The translations under genes and the position numbers were made by a program. Under the pieces are notes generated by a model that worked only from the letters and a program-made list of their open reading frames with translations, was not told where the DNA came from and ran no database searches. This document shows positions 1 to 7,588 of a stretch of DNA of 37,705 bases, piece by piece. Source of the DNA: an uncultured Pelagibacteraceae bacterium (GTDB lineage: Bacteria > Pseudomonadota > Alphaproteobacteria > Pelagibacterales > Pelagibacteraceae); contig CACLTO010000001.1 in NCBI GenBank assembly GCA_902609915.1, forward strand, positions 50,001 to 87,705, read 5' to 3'. Numbering within the stretch: the stretch's first letter is position 1; every line of letters starts with the position of its first letter.

Positions 1-309
1 TACAAAGCAATGAATGTTATATTTTAATAGCTCTATGACTTGAGAAATATGTTTTGATGAAGGTGTGCACACAAAAGCACAATCTATATTAATATTATTT
101 CTATAAATTTCGGCGATGGAATTAAAATACGATAGTGAATATTTTTTTTTTATATCTCCTTTTAAAACCTGATTGAAATTATTTAATAAAGGAGTATTTT
201 TTTTTCTGTTACTTTTGATTGCATAAAAATTAGATTTTGGTTCAATTAATTTAAGGTTTCTTAAGTGCCTTTGCCCTATAGAGCCCAACCCTAAAATCAA
301 TATATTCAT
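1..309 (-). CDS. Gfo/Idh/MocA family oxidoreductase, N-terminal part (runs off the window)
   Basis: Reading the minus strand from ATG at 309 gives an open frame of 103 codons that continues off the left edge. It starts MNILILGLGSIGQRHLRNLK, a Rossmann nucleotide-binding motif (GLGSIG) typical of NAD(P)-dependent Gfo/Idh/MocA sugar dehydrogenases. Further in, the segment CAFVCTPSSKH matches the family's conserved strand with T-P-S/N before the EKP region, which lies outside the window. Its ATG overlaps the stop of the upstream isomerase-like gene in an ATGA arrangement (306-309), so it is the fourth gene of a translationally coupled minus-strand operon. The likely role is oxidation/reduction of a nucleotide sugar or sugar phosphate for surface glycan synthesis. 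The substrate cannot be told from this fragment. Confidence 0.85.
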   Translation of the reverse strand, partial: MNILILGLGSIGQRHLRNLKLIEPKSNFYAIKSNRKKNTPLLNNFNQVLKGDIKKKYSLSYFNSIAEIYRNNINIDCAFVCTPSSKHISQVIELLKYNIHCFV

Positions 310-1106
310 TTTATTAAATATTGATTAATTAGTTTTTTAAAAAAAATATAATTTTTCGAAGCTTGATTTCTTATATTTTTGCCACGCTGACTTTCTATTG
401 CAAAACTCCCTTTATAATTAATTTTTTTTAAAGCTTTAAAGATAGGTATAAACTTAACATCTCCCTCACCAAAAATTACATTTTTATTTTTAAAATTTTT
501 GTCTTTCAAGTGAACATGTTTAATTTTATTTCCAAATTTATATATATCTGTTATTAAATTTTTCTTTAACAAGACTCTATTTCCAGTATCAAATAAAAAA
601 AAGAGATTATCAGATTTAATTTTATTTCTTAAACTAAAAAAACTTTTTGGGCTCATATTACTTTCAATTAGTAGTTCTATTTTTTTTGTTTTACAAATTT
701 TTGAAATAGCTAATAAATTTTTGACGATTTTTGTTTTATTTTTTTTATTGATAAAACTTTTCCCATATAATGGTAATATATATTTTTTTATCTTTAGTTT
801 TTTAAGTTGTTTTATTGTATTTAAAATTTCGTTAAGAGTTTTTTCACCACCCAATGAATGATTAATTATATAATCATCGCAAAAAGAATAAATTTTTTGA
901 TTATATTTTTTTGATGTTTTAATATATCCTTTAATACCTTTATCAGTCCAAATTGGATTATTTTTATTTTTTTTTCTTTCTCCAAAAAATTCGATAAAGT
1001 CATATCCAATTTTTGATGCTAATTTGAATTCGTTTAATGGTTTTTTGGGAAAACATTGTAATTTTTTCCCTGAGAATGAAAGTCTTCCTTGTACAATTCC
1101 TAACAT
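306..1106 (-). CDS. Sugar phosphate isomerase/epimerase-like TIM-barrel protein
   Basis: This 266-residue protein belongs to the xylose isomerase-like TIM-barrel (AP endonuclease 2) superfamily. Visible family marks are the N-terminal MLGIVQGRLS strand, LLIESN (metal-ligand Glu near residue 147), FLFDTGN (near 173), HVHLKDK (near 199), GEGDVKF and FAIES (near 238). Together these supply the Glu/Asp/His metal-binding set. The family isomerises or epimerises small sugars or sugar phosphates in the cytoplasm. It lies 8 bp after the methyltransferase and overlaps the following Gfo/Idh/MocA gene by 4 bp. Isomerase/Gfo/SDR neighbours next to a NeuB-type synthase suggest nonulosonic acid precursor synthesis (inference). 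The protein is lysine-rich, like its neighbours. The exact substrate is unknown. Confidence 0.8.
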   Translation of the reverse strand: MLGIVQGRLSFSGKKLQCFPKKPLNEFKLASKIGYDFIEFFGERKKNKNNPIWTDKGIKGYIKTSKKYNQKIYSFCDDYIINHSLGGEKTLNEILNTIKQLKKLKIKKYILPLYGKSFINKKNKTKIVKNLLAISKICKTKKIELLIESNMSPKSFFSLRNKIKSDNLFFLFDTGNRVLLKKNLITDIYKFGNKIKHVHLKDKNFKNKNVIFGEGDVKFIPIFKALKKINYKGSFAIESQRGKNIRNQASKNYIFFKKLINQYLIK

Positions 1107-1114
1107 AAAAAATT

Positions 1115-1801
1115 CTACTTAATAGCTGATGACAATAACATTAATTCTTTAGAAAACCTAAACCACTTGTTTGTCATTCTAAAATTTTCAGGCACTAATA
1201 TTCGAGTTATTTCCGATAAAACTGAAAATGTATTCTTAATTATAAAATTGTCCGACCATAATATCGGAAGCTGTTTAAAGCTTTGTACCTTTACATTTTT
1301 AAATCCAACAACATGATGAATATCCTCAAGTGATTTTTTAGTAAAAGGAGTTCTATGTGTATAATCATCGTAAAATGAACTATAAATGTATTTCCATTCA
1401 GGTGTAAGGTTAATCAAAATACCAGATGGTTTTAAAATTCTATAAGCCTCTTCAAAGACTTTTTCAGGATAATAAAAGTGTTCTATGAACGATTTCGAAA
1501 AAACGACATCAAAAGAATTATCTGGGTATGGTATAGAGTCTCTTGAAATATCAACAACTTTAATTTCCGCGTTTTCACAAAAATTTTCTGCAAAATTCGA
1601 TAAATCTATTCCAAAACCATTCATTCCTAATTTTGTAAATTCATTCAGAAATTCACCTCTTCCACATCCCATCTCTAAGATTTTAGACCCCTTTTTAAGA
1701 CTGTATTTTTTTGCTAGAAGCTTTATTAATTTTTTTGGATAAGATGTAAAAGGCTTTTTGTTAGCTTCGTAGACTACATCTATATAACTTTTATCAGGCA
1801 T
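1115..1801 (-). CDS. Class I SAM-dependent methyltransferase
   Basis: This 228-residue protein has a Rossmann methyltransferase core. Motif I is ILEMGCGRGEFL (around residues 41-52), the acidic end of beta-2 is GFGIDLS, motif II/III is NSFDVVFSKSFIEHF, and a post-core strand ILKPSGILINLTPEW follows (Methyltransf_11 type). It probably methylates a small molecule or sugar in the cytoplasm; glycan O- or N-methylation fits the neighbourhood but is inferred. The gene begins 6 bp after the SDR stop and ends 8 bp before the isomerase-like gene, so it is an internal gene of the 2599-to-1 operon. The C-terminal third, after TPEW, is not recognised and may form the substrate-binding cap. Confidence 0.85.
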   Translation of the reverse strand: MPDKSYIDVVYEANKKPFTSYPKKLIKLLAKKYSLKKGSKILEMGCGRGEFLNEFTKLGMNGFGIDLSNFAENFCENAEIKVVDISRDSIPYPDNSFDVVFSKSFIEHFYYPEKVFEEAYRILKPSGILINLTPEWKYIYSSFYDDYTHRTPFTKKSLEDIHHVVGFKNVKVQSFKQLPILWSDNFIIKNTFSVLSEITRILVPENFRMTNKWFRFSKELMLLSSAIK

Positions 1802-1807
1802 ATAAAT

Positions 1808-2599
1808 TTAAATTATTGTTCTACCTCCATCAGCGATTATAACTGAACCAGTTAAATAAGATGAAAGATCACTACAAAGAAACAAAAAAAGACCATTATA
1901 CTCGTTCTTTTTTGCCATTCTCCCTAATGGAATTAGTTGATTAATTCTTTTTACAAATGAGTTATCTTGATTGTTAAATATTCCTCCTGGGGCAACTGCA
2001 TTACATCTAATATTTTTTTTTGCCCAATATGATGCTGTATATTTTGTTAATCCTATTATTCCATGCTTTGAAATTGAATAAGTTATAGGTTTTATGAAGC
2101 CACTATTTTCATAAAGTCTTTGATCTGGAGCAATAATTCCTAGATCTGAGGATACATTTATAATAATTCCCTTATTAAATTTAGACATATATGAACCAAA
2201 AATTTTTGTGCAAAGGTAACTCCCTTTTAGGCTTACATTTAGATCTTTATCCCATAAAAAATTTGGAAAATTTTCTAATTTAAAACTATTTCTTTTTATT
2301 TTTTTTGGTGAATAATTTACTGCAGCGTTGTTAATCAAAACATCAACTTTAATTTTTTTCTTCTTAAAAAAATTTAAAATTTTTTTTAAATTATTTTCTT
2401 TAGTAATGTCAGAATAAAAAAATTTTGCAGAAGTTTTTTTTTTTGGTTTTTTAATGTCTATTATAAACACATTGGCCTCTTCATTAATAAGAGCATCAGT
2501 AATTTGTCTACCCAAAAAACCGTTGCCACCGGTGATAATTATATTCTTATTCTTTAAATTGAAATTGATATTTTTTTTTGGTATTTTGCTTGTTATCAT
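1808..2599 (-). CDS. SDR family oxidoreductase, PtmA-like
   Basis: This 263-residue short-chain dehydrogenase/reductase has the cofactor motif TGGNGFLG near residues 23-30, LINNAAV, a catalytic serine in NVSSDLG, and the YSISK catalytic Tyr-Lys pair. C-terminal landmarks are CNAVAPGGIFNNQ and IIADGG. The internal segments APDQRLYENSG, YSISKHGIIGLTKYTASYW and APGGIFNNQ resemble Campylobacter PtmA, an SDR of the legionaminic acid flagellin-modification pathway; this comparison is from memory. It is the first gene of the minus-strand operon and is transcribed away from the NeuB-like gene across an 86-bp region containing a 27-bp tandem repeat. It probably oxidises or reduces a sugar precursor of a nonulosonic acid. 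The first 15 residues precede the usual SDR start and could be an extension. Confidence 0.85.
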   Translation of the reverse strand: MITSKIPKKNINFNLKNKNIIITGGNGFLGRQITDALINEEANVFIIDIKKPKKKTSAKFFYSDITKENNLKKILNFFKKKKIKVDVLINNAAVNYSPKKIKRNSFKLENFPNFLWDKDLNVSLKGSYLCTKIFGSYMSKFNKGIIINVSSDLGIIAPDQRLYENSGFIKPITYSISKHGIIGLTKYTASYWAKKNIRCNAVAPGGIFNNQDNSFVKRINQLIPLGRMAKKNEYNGLFLFLCSDLSSYLTGSVIIADGGRTII

Positions 2600-2607
2600 A
2601 ATAGTGT

Positions 2608-2661
2608 AAGTATAAATTGTTATTATATCAATTTAAGTATAAATTGTTATTATAATAATTT
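2608..2661. repeat. 27-bp tandem direct repeat (two units) in a divergent promoter region
   Basis: Unit 1 (2608-2634) and unit 2 (2635-2661) both begin AAGTATAAATTGTTATTATA and differ only at a few positions near their ends. A shortened related motif (GTGTAAATAAAA) follows unit 2. The repeat fills most of the 86-bp gap between the divergent SDR (start 2599) and NeuB-like (start 2686) genes. It may hold paired operators or duplicated promoter elements; this is inference, and slippage in AT-rich DNA is the plainer explanation. Confidence 0.75.
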
Positions 2662-2685
2662 AGGTGTAAATAAAAGAAAACTTGT

Positions 2686-3528
2686 ATGAAAAAACCTCAT
2701 CTAATAGCTGAAATTGGAATTAATCATAATGGTGACATAAAGATTGCAAAAGAGTTGATAAAAAATGCTAAGGACAGCGGATTTGACTCTGTAAAATTTC
2801 AAAAGAGAACAATAGAAATAGTATATGATAAAAATACATTAGACTCACCTAGAGAGAGTCCGTGGGGTAAAACTACTAGAGATCAAAAAATGGGATTAGA
2901 GTTTGAAAAAAAAGAATATGATGAAATTGATCTTTTTTGCAAAGATTTAAGTATAGACTGGTTTTCCTCAGCTTGGGATGTAAAAAGTTTGAATTTCTTA
3001 GATCAATATAAACTCAAATATAATAAAATTGCATCTGCAATGATAGTGGATCATAAGTTTTTAACTGAAGTTGCAAAAAGAAAAATTTACACATTTATTT
3101 CTACAGGGATGTCAACGAAAGAAAATATTGATGAAGCAGTAAATATATTTAAAAAAAATAATTGCAGCTTTGAATTAATGCATTGTATTTCAACTTACCC
3201 TATGAAAGTTGAAGATGCTAATTTAGCTACAATTAATGCATTAAAAGATGAATATAAATGTGACGTAGGATATAGTGGGCATGAAAACGGAGTAGCCGTT
3301 TCATTAGCTGCTTTAATGCTTGGTATTAGCTCTCTAGAGAGACACATCACTTTAGACAGATCAATGTACGGTTCAGATCAATCAGCTTCATTAGAATTAA
3401 GTGGTATGAAAAATCTTTGTAACTCAATAGATAAAATGCTTTTAGCGTTAGGAAAGCCTTCGATTGGTAAAATTATTGATGATGAAAAACCAATTGCCAA
3501 AAAGTTAAGAGCTCACATCTCAAATTAA
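2686..3528 (+). CDS. NeuB/LegI-type nonulosonic acid synthase, without SAF domain
   Basis: This 280-residue protein has the NeuB catalytic TIM barrel, which condenses phosphoenolpyruvate with an N-acyl-hexosamine to give a sialic-acid-like nine-carbon sugar. Visible motifs are AEIGINHNGD (residues 8-17), VKFQKR, FSSAWD, the STGM and MHCISTYP barrel strands, GYSGHENG, and ERHITLDRSMYGSDQSASLE near residues 219-238, which carries the conserved His and substrate contacts. Typical NeuB/LegI/PseI proteins are about 330-350 residues because a C-terminal SAF (antifreeze-like) domain follows. This one stops at LRAHISN just after the barrel linker, and I see no SAF coding downstream in any frame. No CMP-sugar synthetase (NeuA) or NeuC-type epimerase is in the window. 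Sialic versus legionaminic specificity cannot be assigned, though the PtmA-like neighbour favours legionaminic-type. Confidence 0.88.
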   Translation: MKKPHLIAEIGINHNGDIKIAKELIKNAKDSGFDSVKFQKRTIEIVYDKNTLDSPRESPWGKTTRDQKMGLEFEKKEYDEIDLFCKDLSIDWFSSAWDVKSLNFLDQYKLKYNKIASAMIVDHKFLTEVAKRKIYTFISTGMSTKENIDEAVNIFKKNNCSFELMHCISTYPMKVEDANLATINALKDEYKCDVGYSGHENGVAVSLAALMLGISSLERHITLDRSMYGSDQSASLELSGMKNLCNSIDKMLLALGKPSIGKIIDDEKPIAKKLRAHISN

Positions 3529-3549
3529 ATATGTTAAAGATATTAGATT

Positions 3550-4899
3550 GTGAAAAAACAGTCAGTGAAAAACTCATATATCAAAAAACATAACTTGAAA
3601 AAAAACATAATTTTTGGTTTTCATAATCCATATTTGATTATTGAAAATAGTAAATTGATTTATGAATTAGGAAAATTGTACAATGTGTATTTATTCACAA
3701 CAAATCATTATTTAAACAATTTACAAAAAAAAAAGATATTAGAATTTAAAAAAAATAAAGCAGTTAAAGATTGTATAATTTTCAACCGATATTTTAAAAA
3801 CTCTCACAATCTTAATGGCATAAGTATGATATTTAATTATATCTATATTTCAAAAAAAATAAAAAATTTATCAAAAAAAAAATTTTCTGTATGTATTTTG
3901 GGTTCAAATGTATTTATGTGGGAAAGAATAATTACAGAGATAATAATAAATAATAGTTGTAAATTATTAATTTACCAACCAGATATGCTTACTTTACCAC
4001 TAATTACGATAAAAGAACTTTACAATAACATGCCAATCAAAAAAGTTTTATTGAAAGTTCATAAATCTAGGCAACTAAAAATAAACAAAACAAAAACATC
4101 AAGTAAGAAAATAGATTTTATAGGAATTTTTAATAATAAAATAGAATTATTTGAGAGATATGTGATTGGAAAAATTTTTTTTAACAAAAAGTTTTTATAC
4201 AGGGAGTTAGATTTAAATACCTGGATGGATACAAGAAAAACAAGGATAGATAAAATCTATACTTATTTTCAAACTTTAAAAATATATTGGCAAAAAATTT
4301 ATCCTAAGGTTAAAGTCGAATTAATTAATAAAGATAACAATTGTAAATGTAAAAGTCTAAAAAATAAAAAAAAATTATTATTTTTAAGTGATAGCAATCA
4401 GTATTCAAAAGAAATTGATAAAAAAATTTATTTCAGTTTAAAAAGAGATTTAAATACTATTTTATTGAAATATAAAAAAAAAATTTCCCAAATTGATATT
4501 AAGCCCCATCCTGGATCACGAGATTATAATAATCTGAAGCTTGTAAATTTTTTAAAAAATGAATTTAAAAATTTAAATATAAATTTATTAGATAAATCGA
4601 TAATTCCAGAAGAAATATCTTGTAATTATATAGCAGCCATAGGCCCATTTGGGACTGGGCTATTTAAGATTCAACAAGCATGTAATTATTGTATAGTTGT
4701 AGGTTTAACTTCTTATTCAAAATATTATTATATTTTGAATGGTGAAGATGGAGTAAATAGTTGGTTAAAACTTAAAAATACTAAAATTTGTTATATTAAG
4801 GATGATGGATCTTTTGAAAAAAACAAATTTATTTTAAATAAAAAAATAAAGAAAGATAAAACTTTTTTAAATGCAGTCACAAAAGAGCTAATGCACTAA
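3550..4899 (+). CDS. Putative GT-B glycosyltransferase, sialyl/polysialyltransferase-like
   Basis: This 449-residue protein starts at GTG 3550, 21 bp after the NeuB-like stop, so the two are probably co-transcribed. It is extremely Lys/Asn/Ile-rich. The only recognisable marks are IDIKPHPGSRD (His320-Pro321) and IAAIGPFGTGLFK (near residues 361-373). A K-x-H-P strand followed by a Ser/Thr-Gly loop is a hallmark of bacterial GT-B sialyltransferases (GT38/GT52/GT80, POLYST), where the His-Pro pair contacts CMP. Adjacency to a nonulosonic acid synthase supports the idea that it transfers the product sugar. This is an inference from a short motif plus context; another CDP-glycerol/GT-B-type transferase is possible. 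It ends convergently with the next gene, the stops overlapping by 4 bp. Confidence 0.5.
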   Translation: MKKQSVKNSYIKKHNLKKNIIFGFHNPYLIIENSKLIYELGKLYNVYLFTTNHYLNNLQKKKILEFKKNKAVKDCIIFNRYFKNSHNLNGISMIFNYIYISKKIKNLSKKKFSVCILGSNVFMWERIITEIIINNSCKLLIYQPDMLTLPLITIKELYNNMPIKKVLLKVHKSRQLKINKTKTSSKKIDFIGIFNNKIELFERYVIGKIFFNKKFLYRELDLNTWMDTRKTRIDKIYTYFQTLKIYWQKIYPKVKVELINKDNNCKCKSLKNKKKLLFLSDSNQYSKEIDKKIYFSLKRDLNTILLKYKKKISQIDIKPHPGSRDYNNLKLVNFLKNEFKNLNINLLDKSIIPEEISCNYIAAIGPFGTGLFKIQQACNYCIVVGLTSYSKYYYILNGEDGVNSWLKLKNTKICYIKDDGSFEKNKFILNKKIKKDKTFLNAVTKELMH

Positions 4900-5813
4900 G
4901 ATATAATTTTCTTAGTTAGTAACATAATTTTTTTACTCACAACTAAATCATTATAAATGTTTTTTTTTGTTTTAATAAATTCTTTAAAAGCTTTCATCTG
5001 ATTTAGAAAACCAGGCTTAAAATAATTCTTAAAATGCTCATCATTTTGGTACTTTAATTTTGGAATATATTCTACTAAGTTTTTATTCAGGGAATGTACC
5101 TTTTTGTTAATACCATCATAAATAGTTAATTTTTCCAATGGTTTTAATAGGAACTTTTTTCTATGACTGTAAATATTAATTGAAAAATTTTCATAAGCTT
5201 TAAAATTAAAAAAAATGTATATAGGCAACTTTTTTTTATTTTCTAAATGTATAAATAAATTATTTTTATTCTTTTTTTTATTTAATAGTTTTAAGTCCCC
5301 AAATAAATAAAATAAAATAGAAATCACATGAACAGAATTATGTAAAATATTTTTTCTATTAATTTCAGGACATTTTACATCTACACTATTTATTTTCTTT
5401 AAATTCTTTTTGAGAAAAACGATGTTATTGTAAAAGATTCTATTATAACCTACAAAAACATTTTTTTTGTAAACTATTAAGTCTTTAAATTGATTTATAT
5501 TAGTCGTGATTGGTTTTTCAACAAAAACAAACTTTTTTTTATTTTTATTTAAAATCATTTTCAAAATTTTGTAAGTATCTTGAATTCTTGGTGCGATAAG
5601 GAAACTTATGTCCTTATATTTACTTGAGTGGCTAACAGCTATTTTCCAATCATTAAATGAGTGTTTAAAATTGTATTTTTGTGTTAATTTTTTACAATTT
5701 TTTGAATTTTTTCTTGTAGAAGATATTGAGAATAATTCAAATCCAGCTTCAACCGCAACTTTTATATGCTCTTCAACTATTTTTGAAGTTCCAATTATAG
5801 ACAATTTTAACAT
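4896..5813 (-). CDS. Gfo/Idh/MocA family oxidoreductase
   Basis: This 305-residue protein has an N-terminal Rossmann fold starting LKLSIIGTSKIVEEHI and the conserved FVFVEKPITTN at residues 96-105, where Glu-Lys-Pro supplies the catalytic-site lysine of the family. Family members use NAD(P) to oxidise or reduce sugars and inositols. The usual GxGxxG is degenerate (IGTSKI), so cofactor binding may be atypical. The gene stands alone on the minus strand, ends tail-to-tail over the preceding glycosyltransferase-like gene (overlap 4896-4899), and starts 40 bp from a divergent relative at 5854. It may act on an intermediate of the island's sugar pathways. The C-terminal half is too divergent for me to assign a substrate. 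Confidence 0.75.
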   Translation of the reverse strand: MLKLSIIGTSKIVEEHIKVAVEAGFELFSISSTRKNSKNCKKLTQKYNFKHSFNDWKIAVSHSSKYKDISFLIAPRIQDTYKILKMILNKNKKKFVFVEKPITTNINQFKDLIVYKKNVFVGYNRIFYNNIVFLKKNLKKINSVDVKCPEINRKNILHNSVHVISILFYLFGDLKLLNKKKNKNNLFIHLENKKKLPIYIFFNFKAYENFSINIYSHRKKFLLKPLEKLTIYDGINKKVHSLNKNLVEYIPKLKYQNDEHFKNYFKPGFLNQMKAFKEFIKTKKNIYNDLVVSKKIMLLTKKIIS

Positions 5814-5853
5814 TTTTATATTAAGCCTAATAACATATTATTAACAAAAAAAA

Positions 5854-6744
5854 ATGAAAATTATAATTTTAGGATGTGGTAAGATAGGTTTTTCACATCT
5901 TAAATCATTTTTTAATTCAAAAAATATTTTTGAAATTGATTTAATAGATAATAAAAATAGATTGAATTATATACAAAAGTTGTTGGTCAAAAAAAAAAAT
6001 TTAAAGTTAAATTACAGAAATCAAATTCCTCGAAATAAAAAATTTGATTTTGCAATAATTTCAACCAATTCAAGAGAACGTTTTGAAGTTTTTGAGAAAT
6101 TAATTTCAAAAAATAAGATTAAATTTTTTATCTTCGAAAAATTTATTTTTTCAAAGATAAGCGAATATAAAAAATTTAATAAATTATATTACAATTATTA
6201 TAATCAAATAATGGTAAACAGTATTGGTAGTTATATTTTTTTAAAATGTAATATAAAAAAAAAAAAGAGAGACCCAGTTAATATTGCAATCAAAATTAAA
6301 GAAGGAACATTATTTACGAGTATGATACATTTTTTTGATTTTTTTTACCTTTTTACAAATCAAAAATTTAAAATTGATTTTTCAAAAATTACTAAAATAA
6401 TAAAGTCAAAAAGATTTCATTATCAAGAAGGTTTAGGTGAAATTTCGGCAAAAAATTCAAATGGCATATTAAAAATTATTACATCAAGAAAACACAATTT
6501 AGACATTGAAATCACCGCAAATAAAAAAAATTACTTTTTAAAACTTATAAAAGACAGATTTAAACTTTTCAAAAATAAGAAACTAATTAAAGAATTTAAA
6601 TTTCCATTTGCACATGATAATACTATTAGATTAATCAGAAATAAAAAACATTTTCAAAAAAACTTTAAATATTTGTCAGATATTTCACTTGAAATTTTAA
6701 AGATTCTAAAAAAGAATTATAAAGGAGAAATATTTATAACCTAA
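5854..6744 (+). CDS. Divergent Gfo/Idh/MocA-like oxidoreductase with EKF in place of EKP
   Basis: This 296-residue protein opens with MKIIILGCGKIGFSHL, a clear GxGxxG Rossmann motif, and has FDFAIISTNSRERFEVF where the family has the CTPN/H strand. The EKP motif appears as FIFEKFIF (Glu95, Lys96, Phe97): the catalytic-site lysine is kept and the proline is lost. It diverges from the canonical Gfo/Idh/MocA gene over only 40 bp, and the pair could be an old divergent duplication or two subunits (inference). Length is short for the family (about 320-380). It is probably an NAD(P)-linked sugar oxidoreductase, but the degenerate motif leaves open a non-catalytic or altered role. Confidence 0.6.
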   Translation: MKIIILGCGKIGFSHLKSFFNSKNIFEIDLIDNKNRLNYIQKLLVKKKNLKLNYRNQIPRNKKFDFAIISTNSRERFEVFEKLISKNKIKFFIFEKFIFSKISEYKKFNKLYYNYYNQIMVNSIGSYIFLKCNIKKKKRDPVNIAIKIKEGTLFTSMIHFFDFFYLFTNQKFKIDFSKITKIIKSKRFHYQEGLGEISAKNSNGILKIITSRKHNLDIEITANKKNYFLKLIKDRFKLFKNKKLIKEFKFPFAHDNTIRLIRNKKHFQKNFKYLSDISLEILKILKKNYKGEIFIT

Positions 6745-6765
6745 GAGATCTCAAAAAAATCATAT

Positions 6766-7437
6766 TCAAATTAATTCTAAAAAACTTTTGGCAAAGATGT
6801 TGTGTCCAATAAGATTTAAATGTATATGATCTTTGGCTATTCCACTGTTATCGTTAAGCTTATTCTTAACTTTAATTACATTGATATTTTCTTGATTAAA
6901 TAGAATTTGATTAAAATGATTTATATTTTTTAACATATCTTTTTTTTCTTCTCGTTCATTACCAAAAAAAATCTCATACCAAAAAATTTTTGAAAACCTA
7001 AACGAGTGTATAAATTTTTTAAGATTTATTGAAAAATTTTTATCGTTTTCTCTTGATCTTGATCTAATCCATAACATTTTTTCATTATAAAAAAGTTTTG
7101 TTTTTATAAAATGTTTAAGACTTTCTCCAAACTTATTAACCAACGTATATTTAAATAAAAAATTTTTTTCTTTCTCAGAAAAAAAGGTTGGGGTTGCATC
7201 ATTAATTCCACTACAAATTATGACATAATCTGGTTTCCATGTGCCTATATAACCTCGAGCTTCATTCATAAGATGCGAACTCATTGCATGTCCAAATGTG
7301 ATTTGATGAAAAACAGCATCTACAAGATCTTTTTTTATTAAAAATGGAAAAGTTTGTTCTAAACTTGTACTATCATCACCAAGATAAGGTTGAGGATTTC
7401 CTATAGAGTCAGTTAAAATCAAAATTTTTTTTGCCAT
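6766..7437 (-). CDS. SGNH/GDSL-type hydrolase
   Basis: This 223-residue protein has the SGNH blocks in order: ILILTDSIGNP near the N-terminus (nucleophile Ser11), SSHLMNEARGY (block II region), VIICSGINDATP (block III, G-x-N-D) and DHIHLNLIGHNIFA (block V, catalytic Asp and His). SGNH enzymes hydrolyse or transfer ester groups; within a polysaccharide island, sugar O-acetyl removal or transfer is the usual inference. I see no signal peptide, so it is probably cytoplasmic. It is a single minus-strand gene, convergent with the EKF oxidoreductase (21-bp gap) and divergent from the ABC transporter. Block I carries Asp in place of Gly before the Ser (TDSIG rather than GDSL). Confidence 0.75.
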   Translation of the reverse strand: MAKKILILTDSIGNPQPYLGDDSTSLEQTFPFLIKKDLVDAVFHQITFGHAMSSHLMNEARGYIGTWKPDYVIICSGINDATPTFFSEKEKNFLFKYTLVNKFGESLKHFIKTKLFYNEKMLWIRSRSRENDKNFSINLKKFIHSFRFSKIFWYEIFFGNEREEKKDMLKNINHFNQILFNQENINVIKVKNKLNDNSGIAKDHIHLNLIGHNIFAKSFLELI

Positions 7438-7588
7438 TAAAAAGTCAATTATTTTTCATTATAATATATACATTAACCTATTAATTCATTTTAATTAAAA
7501 TTAAAAATGATTAAAAAAAATATATGTTAAATTATTTAAAAATAAATAGATATCACTATTATATTCAACATTTTAAAATAAACTAATT

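Noticed and set aside
7483..7512. Near-palindrome AATTCATTTTAATT / AATTAAAAATGATT upstream of the ABC transporter
   Set aside because: Imperfect and made almost wholly of A/T; expected by chance in DNA of this composition.
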